Source of the DNA: Rhodoblastus sp963710275
GTDB taxonomy: Bacteria; Pseudomonadota; Alphaproteobacteria; Rhizobiales; Beijerinckiaceae
Direction: 5' to 3'
DNA: 64,000 bases
Assembly (NCBI GenBank): GCA_963710275.1
Contig: CAVPZS010000008.1
Location: 1,627,829 to 1,691,828, forward strand
Positions 39,397 through 48,527 of the stretch are shown piece by piece. A program made the translations under genes and the position numbers. The notes under the pieces are model-generated. The model was not told the origin of the DNA. It made no database searches and worked only from the letters and a program-made list of their open reading frames with translations. Within the stretch, counting starts at the first letter, position 1; each line of letters begins with the position of its first letter.

Positions 39397-40547
39397 GAGC
39401 CCTGGTCATCACGCCCACGCCCACCCATCCGACCACGCAAGGCAATCGCGTCCGCGTCCTGCAGATGGCTTCGGCGTTGAAGGCGAGCGGCGCCACGGTG
39501 GAATTGCTTTACTTCGCGCTCGACGGACTGGACCCCGACGGCGTCGACCTGATGCGCGACACTTGGGACGCAGTGCACATCATCCCCACCCAGGGCTTCC
39601 GTCCCCGTCGTTCATTCGCAGCGGTCTGGGGCCTGGACGACTGGATCAGCCCGTCCGCGCTCGAGGCGACCAGGCACCTGGCCTCCACCGTCCATTACGA
39701 CATCGTCGTCGTCAATTACGTCTGGTGCTCGCTGTTGCTGACCTTGTTTGACGGCGCCGAAACCGTGCGGGTTCTCGACACACACGACGCCTTCGGCGAA
39801 CGGCACAAGCTCGCCCGCGCCAGCAATCTCGATCCGCACTGGTTTTACACCACGATCGAGGAGGAGGCCAAAGGGCTGGCGCGCGCGGACATGGTCGTCG
39901 CCATCCAGGCCGACGAAGGGGCGTATTTCTCCAAGATCGCGGATACCCCGGTTTCCGTGATCGAATATGCGATCGCGCCCCGCTTCCTGCCGCCCAGGAA
40001 TGGCCGCCCGCTGACCATTGGCTACCTGGGTTCGTCAAATCCCTGGAATGTCAAAAGCGTCGAAATCTTCGACGCCGACATCGCGCCGAAATTGGAGAGT
40101 TTGCCGCCTGAGCAAAGGCCGCGCCTGCTGCTATTCGGCTCCGTTTCGCGCGCCGCGTCGAATCTGCGCGCGTTCCAGCCGATGGGCATGGTCGATGACG
40201 TCCAGGACGCCTATGAAATGATGGATTTCGTCGTCAATCCTATGATCGGCGGCACCGGATTGAAGATCAAGACGGTCGAGGCGCTTGCCTACGGCCGCCT
40301 GACGTTGTCCACCCGCTCGGGCGGCGCCGGGCTCGAACATATCCATCCCGATCTCGGCCACGCGGATATCGCGTCCCTGAGCGGGCGAATCCTGGAACTC
40401 GCCGCTCATCCCGAGACGGTCGAACCCGCCGCCGAACTGATGCGCGAGCAGTATGTCAATTATTACGACAGCGTCTGCGCAAGCGTGAAAAAAATGCTGA
40501 ATGCGCTGTTCGTTTCCCCTGCCGCCTGCGACAGGATTGCGCCGTGA
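39393..40547 (+). CDS. GT4-like glycosyltransferase
   Basis: A 384-residue GT-B enzyme. LRALVITPTPTHPTTQGNRV opens the N-terminal domain, with HYDIVVVNYVWCSLLLTLFD and VLDTHDAFGERHKL as acceptor-domain parts. The donor domain has LTIGYLGSSNPWNVKSVEIF, LLLFGSVSRAASNLRAFQPM, and MIGGTGLKIKTVEALAYGR with the conserved Gly-Thr-Gly-Lys pattern. The start is a TTG at 39393 overlapping the previous TGA, with GGTGGAG just upstream; earlier in-frame codons would duplicate the neighbour's coding sequence. It ends with GTGA, overlapping the dgkA-like start. Confidence 0.82.
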   Translation: MRALVITPTPTHPTTQGNRVRVLQMASALKASGATVELLYFALDGLDPDGVDLMRDTWDAVHIIPTQGFRPRRSFAAVWGLDDWISPSALEATRHLASTVHYDIVVVNYVWCSLLLTLFDGAETVRVLDTHDAFGERHKLARASNLDPHWFYTTIEEEAKGLARADMVVAIQADEGAYFSKIADTPVSVIEYAIAPRFLPPRNGRPLTIGYLGSSNPWNVKSVEIFDADIAPKLESLPPEQRPRLLLFGSVSRAASNLRAFQPMGMVDDVQDAYEMMDFVVNPMIGGTGLKIKTVEALAYGRLTLSTRSGGAGLEHIHPDLGHADIASLSGRILELAAHPETVEPAAELMREQYVNYYDSVCASVKKMLNALFVSPAACDRIAP

Positions 40548-40990
40548 CGGCCGGCCGGGAAGGGGTAGAGAGAGCGGAAACGAATTTCTGCGATGGTCGG
40601 GAAACCGCGCCACAGCCATCGAACCCGGGTCCGATCTTGAGCCAGCATCCTCTCCTCCGCGCCACGCTGGCCTCGTTCGAAGGCCTCAAGGCGGCCTTGC
40701 GCTCGGAGCGCTCCTTTCGGCAGGAAGTCGTCCTGCTCGCCGTGGCCGTTCCCGCCGCCTTCGCGCTGACGCCGGACTTTTTCCGCCGGGCGGAACTGAT
40801 CGCCTGCCTGCTGGCGTTGCTGGCCGTCGAACTGCTCAACACCAGCATCGAGAAATTGTGCGATCACACCACGCCGCAACTCGATCCGCAGATCAAGATC
40901 ATCAAGGACATGGGCTCGGCCGCGGTGTTCTGCGCCATCGGCATGGCCGGCGCGCTCTGGGGCGCGGCCGTGCTGGCGCGGCTCGGCTAA
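40544..40990 (+). CDS. dgkA: Diacylglycerol kinase
   Basis: Small integral-membrane kinase phosphorylating diacylglycerol or undecaprenol, 148 residues. It has ATLASFEGLKAALRSERSFR, three hydrophobic helices, and the signature AVELLNTSIEKLCDHTTPQL with the catalytic Glu, then QIKIIKDMGSAAVF, as in Escherichia coli DgkA. A GTG at 40544 overlaps the upstream stop as GTGA; the first about 35 residues are extra compared with E. coli and may be a long leader, so a later start is possible. In E. coli the enzyme recycles diacylglycerol from glycan modification, which fits its place at the end of a glycan cluster. Confidence 0.9.
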   Translation: MTAGREGVERAETNFCDGRETAPQPSNPGPILSQHPLLRATLASFEGLKAALRSERSFRQEVVLLAVAVPAAFALTPDFFRRAELIACLLALLAVELLNTSIEKLCDHTTPQLDPQIKIIKDMGSAAVFCAIGMAGALWGAAVLARLG

Positions 40991-41011
40991 ACAAAAAACA
41001 AAAGAAATTTT

Positions 41012-42160
41012 CTAGCGCGCGATCGCGACGCCCTTGATTTTCAGCCCCTCGATTTCCTCTGCGGAGTAACCGCATTCGGCGAGCAGCGCGTCCGTCTGGG
41101 CGCCGATTTCCTGCGGCGGCGCCGGCGGCGCGCAATGAGCGTTGGCGAAGCGCGGCGCCGGCGCCGGCTGGACGAAACCGCCCGCCGCAACGAAATTTTT
41201 CCGCGCGGCCATGTGGGGGTGGCGGGCGGCTTCGGCGAGGTCGAGAACGGGGGATACGCAGGCGTCGGTCTGCTCCAGCAGCTCCGCCCATTCCTCGCGG
41301 CTGCGGCTCAAGAAGATCGCCGTCAGCTTTTCGCGCAGGGACGGCCAGGCCGCACGGTCATATTGCCGGCGCGCGTCCTCTGCCGAGAGGCCGATCTTTT
41401 CCGCCAGCACGGCGAAAAACTTCGGCTCGATGGCGCCGACGGCGAGGAAAGAGCCGTCCGCGGTCTCGTAGGTGTCGTACCAGGGCGCGCCGCTGTCGAG
41501 GATGTTTTCGCCGCGCTCCGCCGAGGCGATCCCTCCGGCGCGCAGGGAACAATTCATCGCCATCAGCGAGGCGACGCCGTCGACCATGGCCGCATCGACC
41601 ACGTCGCCCTCCCCCGTCGCGCGGGCGCGCAAGATGCCGGCGAGCATGCCGAGAGCCAGATACAGCGCGCCGCCGGCGTAATCGCCGACGAGATTGAGCG
41701 GCGGGACCGGTTTTTCGCCCTTGCGCCCGATGGCCGCAAGCGCGCCGCCCAAGGCGATGTAATTGATGTCATGGCCGGCGGCGCGCGCCAGCGGCCCGCT
41801 CTGGCCAAAGCCGGTGATCCGGCCATAGACGAGGCGCGGGTTGCGCTTGTGGCAAGCTTCCGGCCCGAGGCCGAGACGTTCGGTGACTCCAGGGCGAAAA
41901 CCCTCGATCAACCCATCGGCTTTTTCGACCAGCCGCAATACGACCTCGACGGCTTCGGGCTGCTTGAGATCGAGCGCGATGGAGCGCCGCCCGCGCGCGA
42001 CGAAATCCAGTTCGCGCGCCAGCGGCAGGCCGACTTCGGCGCCGCCAGGACGTTCGACGCAGATCACTTCCGCGCCGAGATCGGCGAGCAGCATGCCGCA
42101 CATCGGCCCGGGTCCGATCCCCGCGATTTCGACGATCCTTATTCCCGCCAGCGGTCCCAT
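41012..42160 (-). CDS. CaiB/BaiF family III CoA-transferase or alpha-methylacyl-CoA racemase
   Basis: A 382-residue class III CoA-transferase-fold protein, closest in character to alpha-methylacyl-CoA racemases. Motifs are LAGIRIVEIAGIGPGPMCGM, ADLGAEVICVERP, RGRRSIALDLKQPEAVEVV, DGLIEGFRPGVTERLGLGPE, GFGQSGPLARAAGHDINYIA and VGDYAGGALYLALGMLAGIL; the GHDINYIA His and NLVGDYAGG Asp-containing loop match the racemase active site. It abuts the acyl-CoA dehydrogenase gene and ends a five-gene minus-strand operon, suggesting branched-chain or 2-methyl acyl-CoA breakdown. Confidence 0.85.
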   Translation of the reverse strand: MGPLAGIRIVEIAGIGPGPMCGMLLADLGAEVICVERPGGAEVGLPLARELDFVARGRRSIALDLKQPEAVEVVLRLVEKADGLIEGFRPGVTERLGLGPEACHKRNPRLVYGRITGFGQSGPLARAAGHDINYIALGGALAAIGRKGEKPVPPLNLVGDYAGGALYLALGMLAGILRARATGEGDVVDAAMVDGVASLMAMNCSLRAGGIASAERGENILDSGAPWYDTYETADGSFLAVGAIEPKFFAVLAEKIGLSAEDARRQYDRAAWPSLREKLTAIFLSRSREEWAELLEQTDACVSPVLDLAEAARHPHMAARKNFVAAGGFVQPAPAPRFANAHCAPPAPPQEIGAQTDALLAECGYSAEEIEGLKIKGVAIAR

Positions 42161-43288
42161 TCAAAGCCCCCGCGCAATGACCATGCGCTGAATGTCGCTG
42201 GCGCCTTCGTAGATCTGGCAGACGCGCACGTCGCGATAGATGCGCTCCACGGGATAGTCGCGCATGTAGCCGGCGCCGCCGAAAATCTGGATCGCCTGCG
42301 AGCAGACGCGCTCGGCCATTTCCGAGGCGAACAGCTTGGCCATCGAGGCTTCGGTCAGGCAGGGCAGTCCGGCCTCGCGCAATTGCGCGGCGTGCAGAAC
42401 CAGTTGGCGCGCGGCCTCGATTTCCGTCGCCATGGAGGCGAGCCGGAAGGCCACCGCCTGATGCTCGAAGATCGGCTTGCCAAAGGTGACGCGTTCGCGG
42501 GCGTAGTCGCGGGCGGCCTCGAAGGCCGCGCGCGCCATGCCGACCGATTGCGAGGCGATGCCGACGCGGCCGCCCTCGAGATTGGACAGCGCGATGCGAT
42601 AGCCCTCGCCCTCCTCTCCCAGACGAAGGTCGGCGGGGAGCCGCATCTCGTCAAAGGCGATCTGGCAGGTGTCGGAGCTATGCTGCCCGAGCTTTTCCTC
42701 GACCCGCACCACCTTGTAGCCGGGCGTGTCGGTCGGCGCGATAAAGGCGGAAATGCCCTTCTTTCCAGCCGAGGGATCGGTAACGGCGAAAGTGATGATC
42801 ACTTGGCCGTTCTTGCCCGAGGTGATGAATTGCTTGGTCCCCGTGAGGACGTAATGGTCGCCGTCGCGCCGGGCGCGGGTCAGCAGGCTGGAGGCGTCGG
42901 AGCCGGCTTGCGGCTCGGTCAGGGCGAAGCCGCCGATCCATTCGCCGCTGGCGAGTTTGGGCAGGAAGCGCTGCTTCTGCTCTTCCGTGCCGAATTTGAC
43001 GATCGGCCCGCAGGCGACCGAATTATGCACGCTGACGATGGTCGAGCAGGCGCCGTCGCCCGCGGCGATTTCCTCCAGCACGCAGGCATAGGCGACTGCG
43101 CCTATGTCGGAGCCGCCATAGGCTTCCGGGGTCGTCATGCCGAGGAAGCCGAGCTCCCCCATCGCCTTGAGTTCGTTTCCCGGGAAGCGATGCTCCCGGT
43201 CGCGGTCGGCGGCGGTCGGGGCCAGTTTGTCGCGGGCGAAACCGCGCGCCATCTCGCGGATTTCGCTTTGCGTTTCGTTCAACAGCAT
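42161..43288 (-). CDS. Acyl-CoA dehydrogenase
   Basis: FAD-dependent acyl-CoA dehydrogenase of 375 residues, catalysing the first oxidation of beta-oxidation. Order: N-terminal helical domain (MLLNETQSEIREMARGFARD, then MGELGFLGMTTPEAYGGSD), FAD loop GGFALTEPQAGSDASSLLTR, beta-domain ITFAVTDPSAGKKGISAFI, and the C-terminal helices with QIFGGAGYMRDYPVERIYRD followed by QIYEGASDIQRMVIARGL, in which the Glu of YEGASD is the usual catalytic base. Full length. It lies 10 nt after the thiolase gene in a catabolic operon; chain-length preference cannot be read. Confidence 0.93.
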   Translation of the reverse strand: MLLNETQSEIREMARGFARDKLAPTAADRDREHRFPGNELKAMGELGFLGMTTPEAYGGSDIGAVAYACVLEEIAAGDGACSTIVSVHNSVACGPIVKFGTEEQKQRFLPKLASGEWIGGFALTEPQAGSDASSLLTRARRDGDHYVLTGTKQFITSGKNGQVIITFAVTDPSAGKKGISAFIAPTDTPGYKVVRVEEKLGQHSSDTCQIAFDEMRLPADLRLGEEGEGYRIALSNLEGGRVGIASQSVGMARAAFEAARDYARERVTFGKPIFEHQAVAFRLASMATEIEAARQLVLHAAQLREAGLPCLTEASMAKLFASEMAERVCSQAIQIFGGAGYMRDYPVERIYRDVRVCQIYEGASDIQRMVIARGL

Positions 43289-43298
43289 GGCTGGTCCT

Positions 43299-44491
43299 TC
43301 AGGACAGGAGTTCGACGGCCATGGCGGTGGCTTCGCCGCCGCCGATGCACAGCGAGGCGACGCCGCGCTTCAGCCCGTTCTTCTGCAAGGCCGCGAGCAG
43401 GGTGACGAGGATGCGCGCGCCCGAGGCGCCGATCGGATGGCCGAGCGCGCAGGCGCCGCCGTGGATATTGACCTTGTCATGCGGCAGGTCGAGATCGCGC
43501 ATCGCCGCCATGGCGACCACGGCGAAAGCCTCGTTGATCTCGAACAGGTCGACCTCGCCCAGCGCCCAGCCGGTCTTTTCGGCCAGCTTGCGGATGGCGA
43601 AGATCGGCGCGGTGGCGAAGAGATGCGGCTCCTGCGCATGGGTGGCGTGGCCCGCGATTTTCGCCAGCGGACGCAGCCCGCGCGCCTCGGCCTCGGAGCG
43701 CGCGCATCAGCACCAGCGCCGCCGCGCCGTCGGAAATCGAGCTGGAATTGGCGGCGGTCACCGTGCCGCCGTCGCGGAAGGCGGGTTTCAAGCCGCGGAT
43801 TTTTTCCAGGCTTCGCCTTGCCCGGCTGTTCGTCCTGGGCGACCGAAATTTCGGATTTTCCCACGCGCACGCTGACGGGCGCGATCTCGCCGGCGAAGCT
43901 GCCGTCGCCGATGGCCTTTTGCGCCCTTGTCAGCGAGGCCAGCGCATAATCGTCCTGGGCCTCGCGGGTGAACTGGTAGGTCTGGGCGCAATCCTCGGCG
44001 AAGGTTCCCATCAGGCGGCCCTTGTCATAGGCGTCTTCGAGCCCGTCGAGGAACATGTGGTCGATGACCTTGCCATGGCCGAGCCGGTAGCCGCCGCGCG
44101 CGCGGTCGAGCAGATAGGGCGCGTTGGTCATGCTCTCCATGCCGCCCGCCACCGCGATTTTGGCGCTGCCGGCGAGGATCAGGTCATGGGCGAACATCGC
44201 GGCCTTCATGCCGGAGCCGCACATCTTGTTGACCGTGGTGGCGCCGGCGGCCGTGGGCAGTCCCGCGCCGAGCGCCGCCTGGCGCGCGGGCGCCTGGCCC
44301 TGCCCCGCGGGCAGCACGCAGCCGAACACGACTTCGTCGATCTGGTCGGGCGCGACCCCGGCGCGCTCCAGCGACGCCTTGATCGCCGTCGCGCCGAGCG
44401 CCGACGCGGGGAGGTCTTTCAGATCGCCCTGGAATCCGCCCATGGGGGTGCGGGCCGAGCCGACGATGACGATGGGGTCTGATGAGGGCAT
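43299..44491 (-). CDS. Acetyl-CoA C-acetyltransferase (thiolase), frameshifted
   Basis: Thiolase of about 397 residues cleaving 3-ketoacyl-CoA. ATG at 44491 with AGGAG upstream. The N-terminal part is intact: VIVGSARTPMGGFQGDLKDL, and NKMCGSGMKAAMFAHDLILA with the nucleophile Cys. Near 43815 an extra C shifts the frame; without it the text is KLEKIRGLKPAFRDGGTVTA, ANSSSISDGAAALVLMRA. A second break near 43705 hides RSEAEARGLRP; the final frame reads EINEAFAVVAMAAM, HGGACALGHPIGASGARIL and the second Cys in ASLCIGGGEATAM. All three catalytic parts (Cys, His, Cys) are thus present. Both breaks look like sequence errors. Confidence 0.88.
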
Positions 44492-44551
44492 GTTGTGCTC
44501 CTGGAATTGCAAAGCGTTTTCAAGCGAAGTGGTCACCGGATCGCGTGAACT

Positions 44552-45317
44552 TCAGCGCGCGCCCATGCGCAGGGCGCCGTCGAGGCGGATGACTTCGCCG
44601 TTCAGCATCGTGTTTTCGCAAATGTGCTTCACCAGCGCCGCATATTCCGCGGGGCGCCCGAGGCGCGAGGGGAACGGCACGCTCTTGCCCAGCGAGTTCC
44701 TGCACATCTTGCGGCATGCCCGCCATCATCGGCGTCTCGAAAATCCCCGGCGCGATGGTCACGACGCGAATGCCGTGCCGCGCCAGTTCGCGCGCCGCCG
44801 GCAGGGTCAGGCCGACCACGCCCGCCTTGGACGCGCCATAGGCGGCCTGGCCGATCTGCCCGTCGAAGGCCGCGACCGAAGCCGTATTGACGATCACGCC
44901 GCGCTCGCCGTCCGCGCCGGGCTCGCCCTTGGCGATGGCGGAGGCCGCGAGACGCATCATGTTGAACGTGCCGACGAGGTTGATATTGATGGCCTTGGCG
45001 AAGGACGCAAGATGATGCGGGCCGTCGCGGCCCAGAATCTTCTCGCCCGGCGCGACGCCCGCGCAATTGACCAGCCCATGCAGGCCGCCGAACGCGTTGA
45101 CGGCGGTGGCGACCGCAGCCTGGCCCTGCTCGTCGCTGGTCACGTCGGTGGCGACGAAGCGCGCGTTGTCGCCCAATTCCTTGGCCAGCGCCGCGCCGGC
45201 CACATTGAGGTCGGCGATGACGACCCTGGCGCCGTCGGCGATCAATTGCCGGGCCACGGCGGCGCCAAGCCCAGAAGCGGCGCCGGTGACGATGAAGACT
45301 TTATCGCGAATTTGCAT
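44552..45317 (-). CDS. Short-chain dehydrogenase, 3-hydroxyacyl-CoA dehydrogenase type II-like, frameshifted
   Basis: NAD-dependent SDR of about 255 residues resembling HSD10-type 3-hydroxyacyl-CoA dehydrogenases. It shows FIVTGAASGLGAAVARQL (TGxxxGxG), VIADLNV, NCAGVAPGEKI, TASVAAFDGQIGQAAYGASK with the catalytic Ser-Tyr-Lys spacing, and VTIAPGIFETPMM. One surplus G near 44696 shifts the frame; without it the sequence continues QNSLGKSVPFPSRLGRPAEY, then HICENTMLNGEVIRLDGALR and MGAR at the stop. Sits between acyl-CoA ligase and thiolase genes, so it should catalyse the second oxidation step. Confidence 0.87.
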
Positions 45318-45343
45318 GTTTTCTTCCGCAAATGAAGGGACGA

Positions 45344-47020
45344 TCAGGAGGACGCCTTGCCTTCGGCCTCGGCCTTTTCCTGGTTGCGCAGGATGAACCT
45401 TTGCAGCTTGCCGCTCGGCGTTTTTGGCAGGGCGGGCGTGAAGGCGATTTCGCGCGGATAGGCATGGGCCGAGAGCCGCTTGCGGACATATTGCCGCAAT
45501 TCCTCGGCCAGTTCGTCGGAAGCCTCGAAACCTTTCTGCAGGACGACGAAAGCCTTGACGATTTCGGTGCGCTCCAGATCGGGCTTGCCGACCACCGCCG
45601 TCTCGACGACGGCAGGGTGTTCGAGCAGCGCGCTTTCGACGTCGAAAGGCCCGATCCGGTAGCCGGCCGAGGTGATGACGTCGTCGTTGCGGCCGACAAA
45701 GCTGATCGCGCCGTCTTCCTCGCGCTCGACCATGTCGCCGGTGCGGTAAAAACCCTTGGCGATGGAGGGCGTGGGCTGGTTGTGATAGCCGGCGAACCAG
45801 AACAGCGGCGAGGCGGCGATCTCCACGGCCAGTTCGCCGGTTTCGTTGGGCGGCAGCTCCTTGCCGTCGGGATCGATGACGACGACCTTGAACCCGGCCA
45901 TGGCCAGGCCCGCGGAGCCGGCGTGCACCTTGTGGTCGAGGGCGTGATGGTTGTTGACGAACATGCCGAGCTCGGTCTGCCCGTAATGGTCGTGGATGGT
46001 TGCGCCGAGCTCGGAGGCGAACCACCTGATGACCTCGGGATTGAGCGGCTCGCCCGCGCTGGAGACGACGCGCAGCTTGCCCTTGACCCGCGCCGCGGCC
46101 TCGGAGCCGGCGGCGATCAGCAGGCGATAGGCGGTCGGGGCGCCGGCGAGATTGGTGATCTTGTGCTCGTCGATGACGCGATAGGCGCTCTCGACCGTGA
46201 ACGGCCCGTCATAGAGCGTGGTGGCGTGGCCCAGCAGCAGCGGCCCGGTAATGGCGTAATAGAGCCCGTAGGCCCAGCCGGGATCGGCAATGTTCCAGAA
46301 CTTGTCCTCGGGGCGCAGGTCGACCGCGTCGACCATGTAGATCCAGAAATTCAGCAGCGCCTTGATCGGCACGACGACGCCCTTGGGCAGGCCCGTCGTG
46401 CCCGAAGTGAACATCATCATCATGCCGTCGTCGCCGCGGCGCATCACCGGAGTGAACGCCGGGCTCATGGCGTCCATCCGGGCGTGGAAATCGTCGTCGC
46501 CGACGGGAACCGTCTCCCCCTTGTCGGCGCGCGCCACCATGGCGATCGTGATCGGCGACTTGACGTCGTCGAGCTTGGAGCGATTGGCCGGATCGGTCAC
46601 GACAAGCTTGCAGCCGCTCGACTGCAGGCGGTGTTCGACGGCCTTGGAGCCGAAGGCGGTGAACAGCGGCTGGTAAATCGCGCCGATGCGCCAGGCGCCC
46701 AGGATCACCACCACCAGTTCCGGCGTGCGCGGCAGCAGCCCCGCGATCACGTCGCCCGGCCCGACGCCGCGCGACTGGAGGTAATTGGCGAAGCGGGCCG
46801 AGAGGTCGCGCAGCTGTTCAAAGGTGTAGCTGGCCTTGCGCCCGTCGGCGCTCTCCCAGTCGAGGGCGACCTTGCCCGGCGAGATATGGCGGTCGCAGCA
46901 TTCGACGCAGGCGTTGACGCCCTTGTCGAGATCGCCGCTCAGATGCGCGGCCGCGGACTCGAAGCTGAACGAAGCCATGCGCTCGTCATAGGCGGGGATC
47001 GACCGGGATTCGGCGCTCAT
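45344..47020 (-). CDS. Acyl-CoA synthetase (AMP-forming)
   Basis: A 558-residue adenylate-forming ligase that activates a carboxylic acid with CoA. The AMP-binding motif is MMMMFTSGTTGLPKGVVVPI; then DHYGQTELGM, GELAVEIAAS, the YRTGDMVEREEDGAISFVGR hinge, and GRNDDVITSAGYRIGPFDVE; the C-terminal lysine lies in LPKTPSGKLQRFILR. It resembles acetyl/propionyl or medium-chain acyl-CoA synthetases rather than long-chain ones by length. First gene of the operon running to 41012, divergent from an AraC-type gene that probably controls it. Confidence 0.92.
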   Translation of the reverse strand: MSAESRSIPAYDERMASFSFESAAAHLSGDLDKGVNACVECCDRHISPGKVALDWESADGRKASYTFEQLRDLSARFANYLQSRGVGPGDVIAGLLPRTPELVVVILGAWRIGAIYQPLFTAFGSKAVEHRLQSSGCKLVVTDPANRSKLDDVKSPITIAMVARADKGETVPVGDDDFHARMDAMSPAFTPVMRRGDDGMMMMFTSGTTGLPKGVVVPIKALLNFWIYMVDAVDLRPEDKFWNIADPGWAYGLYYAITGPLLLGHATTLYDGPFTVESAYRVIDEHKITNLAGAPTAYRLLIAAGSEAAARVKGKLRVVSSAGEPLNPEVIRWFASELGATIHDHYGQTELGMFVNNHHALDHKVHAGSAGLAMAGFKVVVIDPDGKELPPNETGELAVEIAASPLFWFAGYHNQPTPSIAKGFYRTGDMVEREEDGAISFVGRNDDVITSAGYRIGPFDVESALLEHPAVVETAVVGKPDLERTEIVKAFVVLQKGFEASDELAEELRQYVRKRLSAHAYPREIAFTPALPKTPSGKLQRFILRNQEKAEAEGKASS

Positions 47021-47203
47021 TCTAAATTCCTCCGGATGTATTCTCGATGTGGAGGTTAAGCCTCCTTGACGGCCATTGGACGACAGAACAGACTGGCCGC
47101 ATATGCCCCGATCGAGAAAAATTTCTTGGCTATTTTACCACACCGGCGCGCGCGAGCCATTGCCGACGCGCCCCGCGGTCCGGAATTGCCGGCGGCGGAG
47201 ACC

Positions 47204-48245
47204 ATGACAGCGGAAGCTCTCGCGGCGGAACGGCGGATGATCGCGCCGATCTTCGTCGAGGAGGCGCTCGACTGTCTCCGCCGCAAGGACATGCCCGCCG
47301 ACGACCTGCTGGCGTCGATGGGACTGCCTGCCAGAGTCGAGGCGCCGATCTCCGCGGAAACCTATGGGGCGCTGTGGCGCGCCATCACCGACCGCATGGG
47401 CGACGAATTCTTCGGGCTCGGCGGGCGGGCGATGATCCCCGGCTCCTTCACCCTGATGGGCCATGCGGTGCTGCACGCCGGGAGCCTGCGCAAGGCCCTG
47501 CCCCGCGCCCTGCGCTTCCTGAACGTGACCGTCACAGATCCCTCCGGCGCGTTCCTGGTCGCCAATGGCCTGGCGCAGATCGTATTGCGCGACGCGGGCG
47601 CGCCCCGCTCCGCCTTCGCCTACCGCACTCTATGGATCATGCTGCACGGGCTGGCCTGCTGGCTGGTCGGGCGGCGCATTCCTTTGCGATTGGTCGATTT
47701 CCGCTGCCCGGAGCCGGCGCGCGGCGCCGACCATCGCCTGTTCTTCGGCGCGCCGGTGCGCTTCGGCCAGGAGGCGAGCCGGCTGGCCTTCGACGAAAGC
47801 TTCCTCGACCTGCCCATTGCGCGTTCGGAGCGGGCCCTGAAGCAGTTTTTGCAGGGCGCCCCGGCAAATCTGCTGGTGCGCCATCGCTACGACGCCGGCG
47901 TCGCCGCCAATATCCGCGACCGGCTGAGGCGCCAAAAACCGGCGGAATGGCCTGGAGTTCGAGGCGATGGCGCGAACCCTGCGCATGCCCAACTCCACGC
48001 TGCGCCACCGGCTCGGGCAGGAGGGCCAGGGCTATGCCGAGATCAAGGAGGAGGTCCGCCGCGACCTCGCCATGGCCCTGCTGCTCGAGGGCGAGCGCAA
48101 CATGGGCGAAATCGCGCTGGAGCTTGGCTTTGCCGAACCCTCGGCGTTTTATCGCGCCTTCCGCAAATGGACCTCGAAAAGCCCGGGGGCGTGGCGCCGC
48201 GAGGCGGTAGGCGCGAAGGACAGCGCCGCCTCCATGCGCGAATGA
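47204..48245 (+). CDS. AraC-family transcriptional regulator, frameshifted
   Basis: A regulator of about 347 residues, OruR/ArgR-like, with an N-terminal ligand-binding domain (PIFVEEALDCLRRKDMPADD, ETYGALWRAITDRMGDEFFG, GSFTLMGHAVLHAGSLRKAL) and a C-terminal AraC DNA-binding domain. The frame breaks near 47947; the other frame supplies EAMARTLRMPNSTLRHRLGQ, the first helix-turn-helix, and MGEIALELGFAEPSAFYRAF with RKWTSKSPGAWR, the second. The ATG at 47204 follows GGAG by 5 nt. The 183-bp gap to the divergent acyl-CoA synthetase gene is the likely operator region. It may sense a fatty or organic acid. Confidence 0.87.
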
Positions 48246-48527
48246 GCGCGTGTCGGCCGTGGTTTGCATCCCGCATCCCGTTTCGCGCCCGTCTGCAAAC
48301 ATGACAATTGCTTCCATCGTGACAATTCCGCAACAATATCTTGGCCGCTGATTTCGATTGTTTTTTTGGAACCCGGGGGGGCCTGCCGGCTTCCGGCGGC
48401 GCCTGCCTCCGAATTTATACGTAGTATCGGCCCGGACCAGATCGGATAGCGTGCCCCGGCGTTGAGGCGGCGCGGAGACGACTTGGCCGAAGGCGCGACG
48501 ATTTCGACTAAGGTGTTTTCCGGGGGA

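Noticed and set aside
41135..43405. 756-codon open frame on the plus strand
   Set aside because: Antisense to two clearly conserved genes (CoA-transferase and acyl-CoA dehydrogenase); no family features.
45332..47059. 575-codon open frame on the plus strand
   Set aside because: Antisense to the acyl-CoA synthetase gene.
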